Below, piece by piece: positions 7,330 through 16,267 of a DNA stretch of 64,000 bases. This DNA comes from QHXM01 sp032160705 (GTDB taxonomy: Bacteria > Acidobacteriota > Blastocatellia > Pyrinomonadales > Pyrinomonadaceae), in assembly GCA_032160705.1 (NCBI GenBank), contig JAVHVE010000057.1, positions 62,001-126,000 on the forward strand. The letters run 5' to 3'. The position numbers and the translations under genes were made by a program. Position 1 is the first letter of the stretch. Every line of letters starts with the position of its first letter. Under the pieces are notes generated by a model, which was not told the origin of the DNA, did no database searches, and saw only the letters and a program-made list of their open reading frames with translations.

Positions 7330-9732
7330 TCACTCTCTGAATCTGGGAGGTGCTGGGATTGCCACGTCCGGTTTCGACCTGAGCACCCATTCCCTTCCAA
7401 CCGCGTAGAGCAGGAAGGTCAGCAAGGCGAACGGGATCAGCGATAGCAGATCGGCGTTGCCGCTGTTAAAGAACGGGTTATTAGCCGTTGACCATGCCTT
7501 GACGCTTCTGTCTGTATTCTCCAGCACTCCGGCCATGAACGCGATGACGATTCCCGCAATCGCCCCGCCCGCAATGTAGCCTGAAGCCATCAACACGCCG
7601 GGACTCTTGTCGCCTTCCGCGACCAACTGCTCCTCGGAGAGTTTCTTGTGATGGAGACGTTTGCGCATGCTGCGGTCAACCAGCAAGCGCACCATTCCGC
7701 CGACGAAAATCGGGGCGGACGAAGACAGCGGCAGGTAGACGCCGACAGCGAAGGCCAGAGAAGGAATACCGGACATCTCAAGGACGATGGCGATCATCAC
7801 GCCGAGGAGCACCAACCCCCACGGCAGCGTGCCGCCGAGCACACCCTTGATGATATAGGACATCAAGGTCGCTTTCGGCGCGTCGAACTTCGTCACCTCC
7901 GTTCCGTCCGGCCTGGTCTTATGTGTGCCGTTGATTCCGGGGTCAACCAGCCAGACGGGTTTGCCCTGCTCATCAACAAGGTAACGACCGGCAGGCCCGA
8001 CCGCCGTGTCTGTGTTATGCCATGTCCGGTACGCATTACTGTCCGCAGCAGCCTGCGACCCCTGCAATGTTTCCGTATGGCCTAACTGGTCAGTGGCGAC
8101 GCGGTATTCAGCCGGGAAGTCTTTCGCAGGTATGTAGACGGTAGCGGCGTTGTTGAGACTCAGGAGAATCGGCCCGAGAATTAGCGCCGATGCGCCAGCG
8201 CCGATGAGAATCGCAATTTGCTGATACTTCGGAGTAGCCCCGACGAGAAATCCCGTCTTCAAATCCTGCGAGGTCGTCCCGCCGTTTGAGGCCGCGATGC
8301 AAACGATAGCGCCGATGGAAAGCGCCGTCACGAAATATGCCGGGCCTGTCCAACTGACCGCGAGGAAGATCAGGCAAGTCAAAAGCAGAGTAGCCACCGT
8401 CATCCCGGAAATAGGATTCGACGACGAGCCGATCTCGCCTGTCAGGCGCGATGACACGGTAACAAAGAGGAAGCCGAAAGCGACGATCATCAGCGCGCCG
8501 AGGATGGCGACGACCGGATTCGTGAGCAGATACAAGCCCAAGTCCTTAAAGAGCATAATCGCCGCGATCATCACGATGATGCCGCCCAGCACAAACTTCA
8601 TCGAAAGGTCTTGGTCTGTGCGCGGCGCGGCATTGCTCGCCGCCTGCCCGCCTCGCAAATCGCGAATGCCGCCTTTAAGCCCGTGCCAGATTGTCGGAAG
8701 CGAGCGGAAGAGGCTGATGATGCCGCCAGCCGCCACCGCGCCCGCGCCGATATATAGAACATAAGCACCACGTATATCGCTTGGGTCCATCTCGCTGATA
8801 AGTTTGTTGCCGGGCGCTAACACGCTCGTCATCCCTGAGCCGAAGAATTTAATCGCGGGAATGAGGACGAGGTAAGCCAGGACGCCACCGGCAGCCATGA
8901 TGGAAGCAATGCGTGGGCCGATAATATAGCCGACGCCCAACAGCGCCGGGTTGACTTCAGCGCCGACAGAACCCGCCGTGAATGGCGGCCCGAACACTTT
9001 TTCGGGAATCTCTTTCCAACCGTAGAGCGCCTTATTGACGACTTGATAAAGAAAGCCGATGCCAAAGCCCGCGAAGATTGTTTTAGCCCCGATGGTGCTC
9101 CCGCCAGCCGCTGCCAACTCAGCCTTCGCTTCGTCCGAAGCGGCAGCTTTCGATTCGTCGGACGCGCCGACTTTGAGAACTTCCGCGCAGGCCGTGCCTT
9201 CAGGATATTTGAGCAGCCCGTGTTGCTGGACGATGAGCGCACGTCTGAGCGGAATCATCATCAGGATACCGAGCAGGCCGCCCAGCACCGAGACCAGCAG
9301 CACGCGCGTCATCTCCAGGTCGAAGCCCAGAATCATAATCGCGGGCATCGTCACGCCGACGCCAAACGCGATTGATTCGCCCGCCGAGCCTGCCGTCTGG
9401 ACGATGTTGTTCTCAAGGATAGTCGCGTTCTTCGCGCCCATCTTCGAGAGCAGGCGAAAGAGCGTGATCGAGATGACGGCCACCGGAATCGAAGCGCTGA
9501 CGGTCAACCCGACCTTCAACACCAGGTAGAGCGACGAAGCGCCGAAGACCATCCCCAAAAGTGTGCCGACAATCAGGGCGCGCGCTGTCAGTTCGCGCAT
9601 CTCGGTGCGAGCCGGAATGTACGGAGTAAATCTGGCAAGATATGGATTATCCGGCTTAGCGCCGACAATATCAGGATATTCGTTGGTGGCAGCGATATTC
9701 TGATTGACAGGGTCAAAGCTTTCAGTCGCCAT
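7330..9732 (-). CDS. OPT-family oligopeptide transporter
   Basis: An 800-residue polytopic inner-membrane protein of the OPT superfamily, with about 14-16 hydrophobic segments. Blocks such as NPYLARFTPYIPARTEM (near residue 28), the long TM1-TM2 stretch and GTACAEVLK fit the bacterial OPT branch. A soluble insertion lies around residues 525-610 (PAKDFPAEYRV... VDPGINGTHKTRPDG). Family members import oligopeptides or metal-peptide chelates, probably with protons. It is divergent from a secreted M14 peptidase, which suggests joint use of extracellular peptides (inference). Confidence 0.9.
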   Translation of the reverse strand: MATESFDPVNQNIAATNEYPDIVGAKPDNPYLARFTPYIPARTEMRELTARALIVGTLLGMVFGASSLYLVLKVGLTVSASIPVAVISITLFRLLSKMGAKNATILENNIVQTAGSAGESIAFGVGVTMPAIMILGFDLEMTRVLLVSVLGGLLGILMMIPLRRALIVQQHGLLKYPEGTACAEVLKVGASDESKAAASDEAKAELAAAGGSTIGAKTIFAGFGIGFLYQVVNKALYGWKEIPEKVFGPPFTAGSVGAEVNPALLGVGYIIGPRIASIMAAGGVLAYLVLIPAIKFFGSGMTSVLAPGNKLISEMDPSDIRGAYVLYIGAGAVAAGGIISLFRSLPTIWHGLKGGIRDLRGGQAASNAAPRTDQDLSMKFVLGGIIVMIAAIMLFKDLGLYLLTNPVVAILGALMIVAFGFLFVTVSSRLTGEIGSSSNPISGMTVATLLLTCLIFLAVSWTGPAYFVTALSIGAIVCIAASNGGTTSQDLKTGFLVGATPKYQQIAILIGAGASALILGPILLSLNNAATVYIPAKDFPAEYRVATDQLGHTETLQGSQAAADSNAYRTWHNTDTAVGPAGRYLVDEQGKPVWLVDPGINGTHKTRPDGTEVTKFDAPKATLMSYIIKGVLGGTLPWGLVLLGVMIAIVLEMSGIPSLAFAVGVYLPLSSSAPIFVGGMVRLLVDRSMRKRLHHKKLSEEQLVAEGDKSPGVLMASGYIAGGAIAGIVIAFMAGVLENTDRSVKAWSTANNPFFNSGNADLLSLIPFALLTFLLYAVGREWVLRSKPDVAIPAPPRFRE

Positions 9733-9990
9733 CAGTAGTGACCTCCGACTTAAATTCTTAAAACGGGGAGCGAATGGGGTTAGTCGCGCCTACTTTACAT
9801 CGCTTCTGAACAGGAGAGCAAGCTCCATCTCAATAGTTTCCGGTCAGTTTCGCTGCTTTTGCAGATGCCGCCAGGGGATTCCCGCGTCTTCCGCCTTTTC
9901 TCTCGCGCCCGCTTTCCATTACACTCACCCGCAGCCAGCGTCTTCCCTTTTCAGGTTCTACCATTCAATCAGCTCTGGAGATTTCGTTTG

Positions 9991-12369
9991 ATGCGAACAC
10001 GCCCGCTCCTCTTTTCACTCCTCGCAACTTTCATTCTCTTACTTTCGTGGCCGGGCGGGAAAGCCAGCGCACAAAGCAACAAACCGTTTCGTGAGTTGCC
10101 TATTGGGACGGCTCGCGTGCCCGCGCCTGAAGATGTTCTGGGCTTTCGTCCCGGCGATGACCGCAAATTGGCGGCCTGGGCGAGTGTGATCGAATACTTC
10201 AAGCGATTGGACTCGGCTTCAGACCGTGTGAAGTTTGAAGAACTGGGCAAATCCACAATGGGCGCGCCCTTCGTCATGGCGACCATTAGCGCGCCGGAAA
10301 ACCTCGCTCGCCTGGACGAGTTCAAAGACATTCAGAGACAACTTGCAGACCCGCGCATCCTCGGAGGAGATGCCGACCGTCAAGCTCAGCAACTCATCGT
10401 GCGGGGCAAAACAATCGTGCTCATCACCTGCGGCATACATTCCACGGAAGTCGGCTCTTATCTCTCAAGCATGCTGATCGCGCATCGTCTTGCCTCAAGT
10501 GATGACGCGGAGATTCAGGACATCCTCAAAAACTGCATCGTGCTCATCGTTCCGTCGCTCAATCCTGATGGCGTTGACATCGTCAAGAACTGGTATGACC
10601 GCACGCTCGGCACACCCTTCGAGGGAACAGACCCGCCCGTGCTGTATCACAAGTACACGGGGCATGATAACAATCGCGACTGGTACGCCTTCACGCAAAT
10701 CGAAACGCAAATCACCGTTGATAAAATTCACAACGTCTGGCATCCGCAGATTGTCCACGACATTCACCAGCAGGGCACTTACGGCTCGCGCCTGTTCCTT
10801 CCGCCCTACATGCAGCCCGTCGAGCCAAATGTGCCCCGGCAGATTGTCGAAGGCTACACGGAACTGGGAAATGCAATCGCTTCGGAGCTACGCGCCGCCG
10901 CATTCAAAGGCATCACGACCGACTCGACCTATGACGCCTGGACTCCGGCGCGCGCCTATTCGCACTATCACGGCGGCGTGCGAATCCTTTCCGAGACAGC
11001 CTCAGCCCGCCTCGCCACACCTGTCAACGTCAAATTCGCGGAACTGCGCTCGCGCGAAGGCTACGACCCGCAGAAAGAGTCTGCCAACTTCGGCCCTGTC
11101 TGGAAGGGCGGCGAGTGGCGTTTGCGCGACATCACCAGCTATATGACGACCGCCGCTTTCTCTCTTTTGAGACACGCCGCGCAGAATCGTGAACGCTGGC
11201 TGACGAGATTTTATGAAATCGGCAAGGAAGCCGTGCGGGAGCGCAAAGCAGGAGAGCTTTTTGCCTTCATCATCCCGCCGCTCGACAGTGAGCGGGCGCG
11301 TTCATACACGGAATCAGAGAGGCATCGAAGATTTTTGAATATTCTCTCCTGGGGCGATGTTGAATTGGATCGCGCCCGCCCGTTTACACTTAACGGCAGA
11401 CGCTATCCTGACGAAACGATCATCGTTCGCATGGCTCAACCTTACGGAGCTTTCGCCAAAGCATTACTGGAGGTTCAGCATTACCCTGATTTGAGAGATT
11501 CAGGGGGCGCTCCCATCCCGCCCTATGATGTGACGGCGCACACGCTGCCGCTCTTGATGGGCGTCGAAGTTAAGGCCGTTACTACGCCGTTCAATTACCA
11601 GAAGATCACGACCGACCAGGCATGGGGCGGCGGTCACGGAGTCTCCGATCCGCGCTTCGTCCTCTACAAGTCTCATGTGCCCGCGATAGACGAAGGCTGG
11701 ACTCGCTGGTTGATTGAGAAGTCAGAAGAGTTTGCAAGAGGCGTTCCCTCTCTGCTGGACAACGAAGCTCGCGCCGGGAATTTGCATGCGAAGTATGACA
11801 CGATCATCATCCCGGATCAGTCGCCTCGCTCAATTCTGAACGGCCACAAGCCCGGCTCGATGCCGGAAGAATACACGGGAGGTCTTGGCGCGGAAGGCGT
11901 GAAGGCGTTGCGCGAGTTTGTCGAGCAGGGCGGCACGCTCGTCTGCTTAAATCGCGCATCGGATTTCGCCATCGAACAGCTCGATCTTCCCGTGCGCAAC
12001 ATCGTGGCGAATCTTAAACGAACCGAGTTCTACGTGCCCGGCTCGATCCTCCGCATTGAGCTTGACACATCGCAGTCAATCGCCAAGGGGATGCCGAAGG
12101 AATTAAGCGCGTGGGTGGAGGATTCGCCCGTCTTTGAAATCAAAGGCGAGAAGGCGGCACAGGCTCGCGTCCGCATCCTCGCACGCTACCCGCAGAATGC
12201 CGACCCACTGCTTTCGGGCTGGCTCTTAGGGGGAGAAAGAATCAAAGGCAAAGCCGCTCTGGTCGAGGTCGAACTGGGCAAAGGCCGCATCTTTTTGTTC
12301 GGCTTTCGCCCACAGTACCGGGCTCAGTCACTCTCCACCTCCCCGCTCTTTTTCCACGCCATCCGGTAA
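9991..12369 (+). CDS. Secreted M14-family zinc metallopeptidase
   Basis: A 792-residue protein with signal peptide (cleavage after about residue 28, ASA-Q). The N-terminal half is an M14 carboxypeptidase domain: zinc motif H150-S-T-E153 (GIHSTEVGS), NPDG near 191-194, NNRDW (227-231) and HDIHQQG (256-262) supplying the third ligand. The C-terminal half, about residues 560-780, resembles a GATase-like/beta-sandwich extension common in large bacterial M14 proteins. ATG 9991 is chosen over 9859, since upstream residues lack signal character. It hydrolyses peptides outside the cytoplasm; specificity is not readable. Confidence 0.88.
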   Translation: MRTRPLLFSLLATFILLLSWPGGKASAQSNKPFRELPIGTARVPAPEDVLGFRPGDDRKLAAWASVIEYFKRLDSASDRVKFEELGKSTMGAPFVMATISAPENLARLDEFKDIQRQLADPRILGGDADRQAQQLIVRGKTIVLITCGIHSTEVGSYLSSMLIAHRLASSDDAEIQDILKNCIVLIVPSLNPDGVDIVKNWYDRTLGTPFEGTDPPVLYHKYTGHDNNRDWYAFTQIETQITVDKIHNVWHPQIVHDIHQQGTYGSRLFLPPYMQPVEPNVPRQIVEGYTELGNAIASELRAAAFKGITTDSTYDAWTPARAYSHYHGGVRILSETASARLATPVNVKFAELRSREGYDPQKESANFGPVWKGGEWRLRDITSYMTTAAFSLLRHAAQNRERWLTRFYEIGKEAVRERKAGELFAFIIPPLDSERARSYTESERHRRFLNILSWGDVELDRARPFTLNGRRYPDETIIVRMAQPYGAFAKALLEVQHYPDLRDSGGAPIPPYDVTAHTLPLLMGVEVKAVTTPFNYQKITTDQAWGGGHGVSDPRFVLYKSHVPAIDEGWTRWLIEKSEEFARGVPSLLDNEARAGNLHAKYDTIIIPDQSPRSILNGHKPGSMPEEYTGGLGAEGVKALREFVEQGGTLVCLNRASDFAIEQLDLPVRNIVANLKRTEFYVPGSILRIELDTSQSIAKGMPKELSAWVEDSPVFEIKGEKAAQARVRILARYPQNADPLLSGWLLGGERIKGKAALVEVELGKGRIFLFGFRPQYRAQSLSTSPLFFHAIR

Positions 12370-12420
12370 GGGGGCGGAAAAAGCAGGGCGCACGAAAAAT
12401 TAAACCTTGCGGTCGTAATC

Positions 12421-12514
12421 AGCGTATAATGTTTCTGCGGATAAGGACGCTAAGGCAGAAGCGCAAAACGTAGTTGGAAAGCCGTAGCGCAGGGCGTCCA
12501 ATGTCAGGCCACGA
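12421..12514 (+). ncRNA. Candidate structured leader RNA (H-type pseudoknot)
   Basis: A TATAAT box lies at 12425-12430. Downstream, 12433-12438 (TTCTGC) pair with 12455-12460 (GCAGAA). The loop of that stem contains GGACGC (12445-12450), perfectly complementary to GCGTCC at 12494-12499, giving a classical pseudoknot. A further GCGC/GCGC stem (12461-12464 with 12487-12490) lies between. The structure ends 15 nt before the start of the next gene. It matches no riboswitch class I can recall exactly. The pairing is seen; that it is a functional leader is inference. Confidence 0.4.
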
Positions 12515-13219
12515 ATGGTCACGCTTCTCATCACCTCGTTTCTACTACTGGCTGGAATCACCTACGTTATTTATCTCTGGCAACGCCCGTCGTCTCACGA
12601 AGAAGCGCAGTTGAGCTTTCCGCCGCCGCGCGCCCGTGGACTATTCGACGATCAGGGCTTAAATGAACCGCCGCCGCGTGAGCTTTCAAGCGGAGAGGTT
12701 TTTACGGAAGAACAGCGTCAGGCGTTGCTCGCGCGAGCAGCGGCAGGAGACAAAGGGGCGCTTGCAGAAGCGCACGCGATGCAGGACGGCGCGCTCTATG
12801 ATGAAGTCCTGAACAAATTGGTCGAGAGCGCGGAGTCTGACAAAGGCTTGCTGGCGATTGCGTCGTACATCACGAGAAGCGACGCGCCCTTGCGAGTCAA
12901 TCGCCGTCTGGCTGAAAAATTTATTGAAAGCTGGAAGAGCGCGCCCGACCGTAACGGGACAGCCAGGATGCTGCACGTCGCGGCGCTCAGCGGTGATGCG
13001 AACATCTACCAAACAGCCATCGAAACAAGTTATCAATTCTGGCGCGATCAGAGATTAACAGGAATCTCTGCCGACGAGCTGCGCCAGCTCATCGAGAGCG
13101 AATTCTGGATACTCGCTCCCGCTGTGAGAAATTCCGGCGCGGGCTTTGTGCTCAAACGCAAGCTCGCGCAACTTCGCCGCCAACTCGTCGCAGCGGCAAA
13201 TGAAAGGGATAAGGGATGA
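12515..13219 (+). CDS. Membrane-anchored protein of unknown function
   Basis: A 234-residue protein: one N-terminal transmembrane helix (about residues 3-22), a Pro-rich linker, then a mostly helical domain (about 65-225) with alternating short helices of TPR-like texture (LLARAAAGDKGALAEAHAMQD...). No catalytic motif is seen. It sits about 80 nt upstream of the flotillin-like gene and may be its partner (inference). The C-terminus NERDKG and the stop TGA lie inside repeat R4. Confidence 0.6.
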   Translation: MVTLLITSFLLLAGITYVIYLWQRPSSHEEAQLSFPPPRARGLFDDQGLNEPPPRELSSGEVFTEEQRQALLARAAAGDKGALAEAHAMQDGALYDEVLNKLVESAESDKGLLAIASYITRSDAPLRVNRRLAEKFIESWKSAPDRNGTARMLHVAALSGDANIYQTAIETSYQFWRDQRLTGISADELRQLIESEFWILAPAVRNSGAGFVLKRKLAQLRRQLVAAANERDKG

Positions 13220-13287
13220 GGGATAAGGGATGGAAGAAGAACGCTTTTTCTTTAGTTCATCCCTCATCCTTCATCCCTCATCCCTTA
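13206..13287. repeat. Heptameric inverted repeat R4
   Basis: Left-arm units are GGGATAA/GGGATGA; the right arm is the complementary CATCCCT/CATCCTT series, around a loop of about 30 nt. It provides the stop codon of the upstream gene (12515-13219) and ends 13 nt before the flotillin-like start. Unit sequence is shared with R5 near 21 kb. Confidence 0.88.
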
Positions 13288-13300
13288 GTTGAGGTTCACT

Positions 13301-15496
13301 ATGAACAACTCTGAATTCGCGGCTTACCTGCCCTATATTATCGTCGGCTTCGTGCTCTTCGTTTTGCTCGTCTTCATCTTGAGGCGCATCTTCGTCAACG
13401 TCGGTGCGAGAGAGATTGCGATCAAGGAGCGGCGCTATCTCGGCGCGAAGATGCCTCCGGGACGTGTCGTTGCGACCGAAGGCGAAGTCGGCATTCAGGC
13501 CGATGTTTTAAAGCCTGGGCTGCATTTAATCAAATGGCCGTTCGAGAAGGTCGTGCGGAAAGTTCCGCTCATCGAGGTCGGCTCGGATGAGCTTGGTATT
13601 ATCGAAGCGGTTGACGGCGACCCGATGCTTCCGGGTGGAATCTTTGCGCCCGACCGCGCGCAGAACGCGCATAACAATTTTCAGGACCCGATTGCTTTCA
13701 TCAAGCGCGGCGGCGTCAAAGGCATCCAGCTTCGCACGCTGCCGCCGGGACTGTGGCCGATTCACCCGTACCTTTTCCGCGTCTCGGTGGCGAAGACCAC
13801 CATTGTTCCTCCGGGCAAGGTCGGCGTCGTGACAGCAGCCGACGGAGCGCCGCTCGACGCTGGCCGCTTGCACGGTAAAGCCATCGAGAGCCACAAAAAC
13901 TATCAGGACGCCGAGCAATTTATGAGCAGTGGCGGTCAAAAAGGGCCGCAGGTCGAGATTCTGACGCCGGGAACTTACCGCATTCTGACGAACTCCCTTG
14001 ACATTGACGATGCAAACATCATGAAGCCGGGTCTCTTCACCGTCCGCCTCTTCGACGCGACCATCATCTCGGAGAACCAGATTGGTCTGGTCGAAGCGCT
14101 GGACGGAGCGCCCCTTGACCCGCGCGATTACGTGGCCACGCCGATTGCGGGACACGATAATTTTCAGGACTGCAACGAGTTTATCCGCAGCGGCGGACAG
14201 CGTGGGCCGCAGAAAGACATCCTGCTGCCCGGCACTTACTACATCAACCCGCTCGTCTTCAAAGTAATTCTCGAAGCGGCGAAGGAGATACAGCCGGGCG
14301 AAGTCGCCGTCATCGTCTCCAACATCGGCAAAGACCCCGGCGAAGAGATTCGCAAGCAGATGGCCGCGAAAGTGCGAGCACGGATGGAGCGTGAAGAACA
14401 GGCGCACGTCGAGCAAGCTGCCGCGCGCCTGGACAAACTCTCGGATGAGCAGCGCAATGTCACGGAAATTGAGGAAGACCTGATGTCAGGCGACCCAGCC
14501 GAACGCCGTTTGGACGAGGGCGCGCACGAAGCCTACGTTGTGCCGGAAGGTTACCGTGGGATTCAGGAAACAGTCGTCGGCCCCGGTCGCTACTACATCA
14601 ACACGTTGGCCATCAGTCCTATCGTCATTCCGACGACGAACCAAACGGTCGAGTGGACGGCGGGCGAAGTCAACCAGTCGTTCAATCCCTTCGAGGTCAT
14701 TTCGAAAGACGGCTTCACGATGCAGTTGGAAGTGAGGGTCGTCTTCCGCGTCAAACCCGAAGACGCGCCCTTTATGGTCGCCAAGATCGGTTCGATTGAG
14801 AAGCTGATTCAGAACGTGATGCACCCGCTGATTGATTCCATTTTCCGCAATCAGGCTTCTGAGTCTTCGGCGATGGCCTACTTGCAGAACCGCCACGAAG
14901 AACAGGAGCGCGCGGAGGCGCGGGTGCGCGCGCACCTCCTGAAGTATCACGTGGATGTAGTCAACGTTTTGATCTGCCACATACATCTCCCGGCGGAATT
15001 GATGAAGACGCAGACCGAGAAGATTCTCGCAGAGCAGCGCCAGAGCATGTTCGATGCGCAACGCGAGGCCGAAGAGAAGCGCATTCAACTGGAGAGGATC
15101 ACGGCGCAGGCCAACAATCAGAAAGACCTGATGGGGGCGACCGTCGGCGTTGAAATTTCAGGCAAGCGCGCCGAGCAGCGCAAGGCTGAAGCCGAAGGCG
15201 AAGCGCACTACATCCTGGCGACAGGCCGTGCCGAAGCTGAAAAGGTGCGCCTGATGGGTGAAGCTCAGGGCGTGGCTTACAGGGAACAGGTCAGCGCGCT
15301 CGGCGCACAGGGCGTGGCGCTCGTTGAAACCCTCAAGGTCATCGGCGAGAAAAACGTTCGCATCACGCCCGACGTGATGGCTACTGGCGGCTCAGGCGAC
15401 GGCGGGGGCGGCATTGGCACATTGCTTCTGCTCAACCTCTTCAAAGACCGCCTGAACCTTCCGGCAGAGAACGGGTCAAAAGCACCTGTGAAGTAG
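13301..15496 (+). CDS. Flotillin-like SPFH/Band 7 membrane protein with N-terminal triplicated module
   Basis: A 731-residue protein. One membrane helix (about 10-29) is followed by three related modules at roughly 95-165, 172-235 and 258-325, each with DGxPLD..., a NFQD/NYQD motif, a GGQ/GGV-x-GxQ turn and PGTY. An SPFH-like domain (about 400-560), a long charged coiled coil rich in Glu/Ala/Arg (560-670) and a Gly-rich then hydrophobic tail follow. Flotillins organise membrane microdomains as large oligomers. ATG 13301 follows GAGG at 13291; TTG 13289 is less likely. The triple module is unusual against standard 400-500-residue flotillins. A strong hairpin follows the gene. Confidence 0.8.
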   Translation: MNNSEFAAYLPYIIVGFVLFVLLVFILRRIFVNVGAREIAIKERRYLGAKMPPGRVVATEGEVGIQADVLKPGLHLIKWPFEKVVRKVPLIEVGSDELGIIEAVDGDPMLPGGIFAPDRAQNAHNNFQDPIAFIKRGGVKGIQLRTLPPGLWPIHPYLFRVSVAKTTIVPPGKVGVVTAADGAPLDAGRLHGKAIESHKNYQDAEQFMSSGGQKGPQVEILTPGTYRILTNSLDIDDANIMKPGLFTVRLFDATIISENQIGLVEALDGAPLDPRDYVATPIAGHDNFQDCNEFIRSGGQRGPQKDILLPGTYYINPLVFKVILEAAKEIQPGEVAVIVSNIGKDPGEEIRKQMAAKVRARMEREEQAHVEQAAARLDKLSDEQRNVTEIEEDLMSGDPAERRLDEGAHEAYVVPEGYRGIQETVVGPGRYYINTLAISPIVIPTTNQTVEWTAGEVNQSFNPFEVISKDGFTMQLEVRVVFRVKPEDAPFMVAKIGSIEKLIQNVMHPLIDSIFRNQASESSAMAYLQNRHEEQERAEARVRAHLLKYHVDVVNVLICHIHLPAELMKTQTEKILAEQRQSMFDAQREAEEKRIQLERITAQANNQKDLMGATVGVEISGKRAEQRKAEAEGEAHYILATGRAEAEKVRLMGEAQGVAYREQVSALGAQGVALVETLKVIGEKNVRITPDVMATGGSGDGGGGIGTLLLLNLFKDRLNLPAENGSKAPVK

Positions 15497-15513
15497 AGCA
15501 GGGAGTTTTCTCA

Positions 15514-15551
15514 ATTCAAACGGCGGCTCTACTTTGAGCCGCCGTTTGAAT
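15514..15551 (+). terminator. Strong hairpin after the flotillin-like gene
   Basis: Bases 15514-15529 pair perfectly with 15536-15551 (16 bp) around a 6-nt loop. It follows the stop at 15496 by 17 nt. A long T run is lacking, but the position fits transcription termination or 3'-end protection, possibly also for the convergent DUF2283 gene. Confidence 0.7.
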
Positions 15552-15587
15552 TCTACCTTCAAGGCAATCTATCTCGTAGTCTCTACA

Positions 15588-15794
15588 TCAAACCGTTTCA
15601 AGCGCAACTTGCAGTTGTTCTGGAGCAGATACTGAGAAGTTTAATTTCTCGAATCCAATCACCTGCCCCTGCCGATCTTTCATTAAAATCACCTCATCGC
15701 CAGTCTCTTCGCAGACGTATTCATCCTGCGAATTACCAAACCATACTGTGAGAGTATTGCCTGTGTGATCGTAAAAAACTTTTACTTGCTCCAT
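15588..15794 (-). CDS. DUF2283 domain protein (possible antitoxin-like partner)
   Basis: A 68-residue protein with DUF2283 character: VFYDHTGNTLTVWF, then CEETGDEVILMKDRQGQVIGFEKLNFS. In this family two short beta hairpins with an acidic middle are typical. It overlaps the gene upstream by 13 bases (start ATG at 15794), so the two are translationally coupled. The pair is more AT-rich than its neighbours, a hint of transfer. The antitoxin role is inferred from gene arrangement only. Confidence 0.75.
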   Translation of the reverse strand: MEQVKVFYDHTGNTLTVWFGNSQDEYVCEETGDEVILMKDRQGQVIGFEKLNFSVSAPEQLQVALETV

Positions 15795-16111
15795 ATTAGT
15801 TCACCTTCTTTAATCGTATCAGTCGGAAATGTCGTAATCAAAAAGCCATCTCCGTTAAGTCGCTTCACAACAGCACAAAGCCAACGCTTTGGACGCTCTA
15901 TCCGATAGAAGAGATGTACAGTCGGGTTATTGCGGCTTCGCCTAATTTCGTCTGGCTCTCGCAAACTGTTTTGAACATCAGTCTCGCATCCGCGCATAAC
16001 AGGGTGCTTGATTGTAACAATCAACTCCCGGTAGTTGCGAGTGACACGAACGCTGAAACCGAGAGGAGTAATTACTTCAAAGAATAGATCGTCAGCCAAT
16101 TTCTTCCTCAT
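15782..16111 (-). CDS. Small basic protein, DUF4258/BECR-like toxin candidate
   Basis: About 109 residues from the ATG at 16111 (TTG 16132 would add 7). Conserved-looking features are KHPVM, then LREPDEIRRSRNNPTVHLFYR, KRWLCAVVKRLN, and a C-terminal GFLITTFPTDTIKEGELIW. This pattern (helix, then four-strand sheet ending in a T-x-Y/F-x-T-D-x-I-K motif) resembles small proteins that pair with DUF2283 and recall RelE/BECR-fold toxins. No active site is proven. It overlaps the downstream DUF2283 gene. Confidence 0.6.
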   Translation of the reverse strand: MRKKLADDLFFEVITPLGFSVRVTRNYRELIVTIKHPVMRGCETDVQNSLREPDEIRRSRNNPTVHLFYRIERPKRWLCAVVKRLNGDGFLITTFPTDTIKEGELIWSK

Positions 16112-16204
16112 CCCCTGGAATGTCACTACCAATTAATTTTAGTCTATTTTATATTTTTGAGATATGTCTTCCGAACTAAAGGTAGCAATCTTCCGGGAAA
16201 TTTA

Positions 16205-16239
16205 TTAGGCTGCTCTTTCACGGAGCAGCCTAATTTTTT
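16205..16239 (+). terminator. Rho-independent-type terminator hairpin
   Basis: Bases 16205-16215 (TTAGGCTGCTC) pair perfectly with 16223-16233 around a 7-nt loop, followed by TTTTTT at 16234-16239. Orientation is forward, but no forward gene ends just upstream; it sits between the divergent small module and the S15-type hydrolase. It may block antisense readthrough or act as an attenuator in the leader of the hydrolase gene. Confidence 0.75.
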
Positions 16240-16267
16240 AACTCATCCCCTGATGCCTGGAGCGCAC

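Noticed and set aside
12421..12514. Cyclic-di-GMP-I (GEMM) or other known riboswitch
   Set aside because: The GGACGC and AAAGCC pieces recall GEMM, but the order and joining stems do not match, so only a generic structured-RNA candidate is reported.
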